DNA from: Pseudobdellovibrionaceae bacterium
GTDB lineage: Bacteria; Bdellovibrionota; Bdellovibrionia; Bdellovibrionales; JAMPXM01
NCBI GenBank assembly: GCA_913774795.1
Contig: CAJYIL010000637.1
Span: forward strand, 1-6,323
Length of the DNA stretch: 6,323 bases
Direction: 5' to 3'
The translations under genes were made by a program, and so were the position numbers. The notes beneath the pieces were generated by a model. The model ran no database searches. It was not told the DNA's origin and saw only the letters and a list, made by a program, of their open reading frames with translations. Positions 5,726 to 6,323 of the stretch are shown in pieces; the stretch's first letter is position 1; every line of letters begins with the position of its first letter.

Positions 5726-6323
5726 AGACAGATTTGGTCGGTGACCGGGTGGCTGACGACAGCGCCCGGCATCGCGACGACTTGAGAGACTGAGCTCGAA
5801 ATCACAGAGCCCTCCTCTAAAACCGCAAATCCAGACGAAACTGTTCCCGACAACGTCGAGCCCGGCGCACGAAGAACCAAAGCGTCGCCAATGCGTTCGA
5901 CCGATCCACCGTGACCGTACTCCGAAACGATCGCCTTTAAGGCGAGCGCGGCGTTTCGCAGGCCTGCATCTTTCAAAGGCGATGTCGCAAACGAAGCCGA
6001 ACGAGACGCGCACTCCAACAGCCCGAGCGCTTCACCCGTTGCATGCAAGAAGTCGCGAGGATTTCCGGTTTCAAACCATGTGAAGTCACTGACCATCACG
6101 CGAACGGTTTCGCGTGCGGCGATCGCTGCCGCGAGTGTATCGTATAAAATATTCGATTCGCCCTCGGGCATGTAGTCGAACACGCGCGGCGAAAGAAGCA
6201 GAAGACCGATATAGTGATAACCAACAGCATCGGCGCCGAACTTCGAACCGTCTTTGCCGAAGCCTCGAACATCACCCGAAGCAGAGCACCACACTCCGCC
6301 AAACTGTGTTCCGACCAGCGGGT
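5722..6323 (-). CDS. Sugar-nucleotide nucleotidyltransferase-like protein, C-terminal part (5' end cut by the window edge)
   Basis: An open frame enters from the right edge and ends at TAG (5724-5722), showing the last 199 residues. The opening residues (PLVGTQFGGVWCSASG, then DVRGFGKDG) continue upstream of any in-window start, so the gene is truncated by the window and the GTG at 6294 is not its start. Recognisable nucleotidyltransferase (NTP_transferase) features are YHYIGLLLLS, the 'FDYMPEGESNILYDTL' stretch and WFETGNPRDFLHAT, which matches the conserved W-x-[D/E]-x-G-[N/T]-P region that closes the catalytic domain of mannose-1-phosphate guanylyltransferases and related enzymes. The last 45 or so residues (GTVSSGFAVLEEGSVISSSV onward) look like a short left-handed beta-helix tail. 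The likely role is making an NDP-sugar for envelope polysaccharide or glycosylation; which sugar cannot be told because the N-terminal signature is outside the window. The gene converges on the Gly-rich gene with a 4-bp overlap and no room for a separate terminator. Confidence 0.8.
   Translation of the reverse strand, partial: PLVGTQFGGVWCSASGDVRGFGKDGSKFGADAVGYHYIGLLLLSPRVFDYMPEGESNILYDTLAAAIAARETVRVMVSDFTWFETGNPRDFLHATGEALGLLECASRSASFATSPLKDAGLRNAALALKAIVSEYGHGGSVERIGDALVLRAPGSTLSGTVSSGFAVLEEGSVISSSVSQVVAMPGAVVSHPVTDQICL

Noticed and set aside
5606..6013. Minus-strand 135-codon frame across the convergent gene junction
   Set aside because: It overlaps the nucleotidyltransferase frame in a different phase and has an Arg/Cys/Phe-rich shadow composition.

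Overview
The window reads as bacterial chromosomal DNA from a Gram-negative with moderate-to-high GC. The Tad-type membrane protein, the Sec-type signal peptides with Ala-x-Ala or similar cleavage sites, and the Cys- and Gly-rich secreted proteins resemble predatory-type Bdellovibrionota (Bdellovibrio and relatives). That placement is an inference from protein style; no rRNA or other taxonomic marker is present.

Layout: (1) 1-939, minus strand: a secreted periplasmic-type protein of unknown function, cut by the left edge. (2) 940-1050: divergent intergenic region with a possible minus-strand promoter and two candidate ribosome sites for the minus gene. (3) 1051-3159, plus: a 702-residue Tad/TadG-like protein with one N-terminal membrane anchor and a large extracytoplasmic region. 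(4) 3160-3311: a spacer without a gene, holding an imperfect hairpin. (5) 3312-4790, plus: a 492-residue secreted protein with 14 cysteines, a long polyglycine tract and a short C-terminal motif. (6) 4808-5725, plus: a 305-residue secreted protein with a hydrophobic segment, an internal duplication, a polyglycine tract and a C-terminal motif matching that of its upstream neighbour. (7) 5722-6323, minus: the C-terminal 199 residues of a sugar-nucleotide nucleotidyltransferase-like protein, cut by the right edge and overlapping the preceding gene tail to tail by 4 bp.

The three plus-strand genes lie between unrelated minus-strand genes and look like a self-contained cell-envelope cassette: one membrane-anchored Tad-like protein and two exported proteins. 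The two exported proteins have the same design (signal peptide, unique body, polyglycine linker, roughly 30-residue C-terminal module) and their C-terminal modules align without gaps. The second and third genes are 17 bp apart and are probably co-transcribed. No Tad ATPase, platform protein, secretin or prepilin peptidase gene is visible, so this is either a fragment of a larger locus or a stand-alone system. The shared C-terminal module is the best lead for something undescribed.
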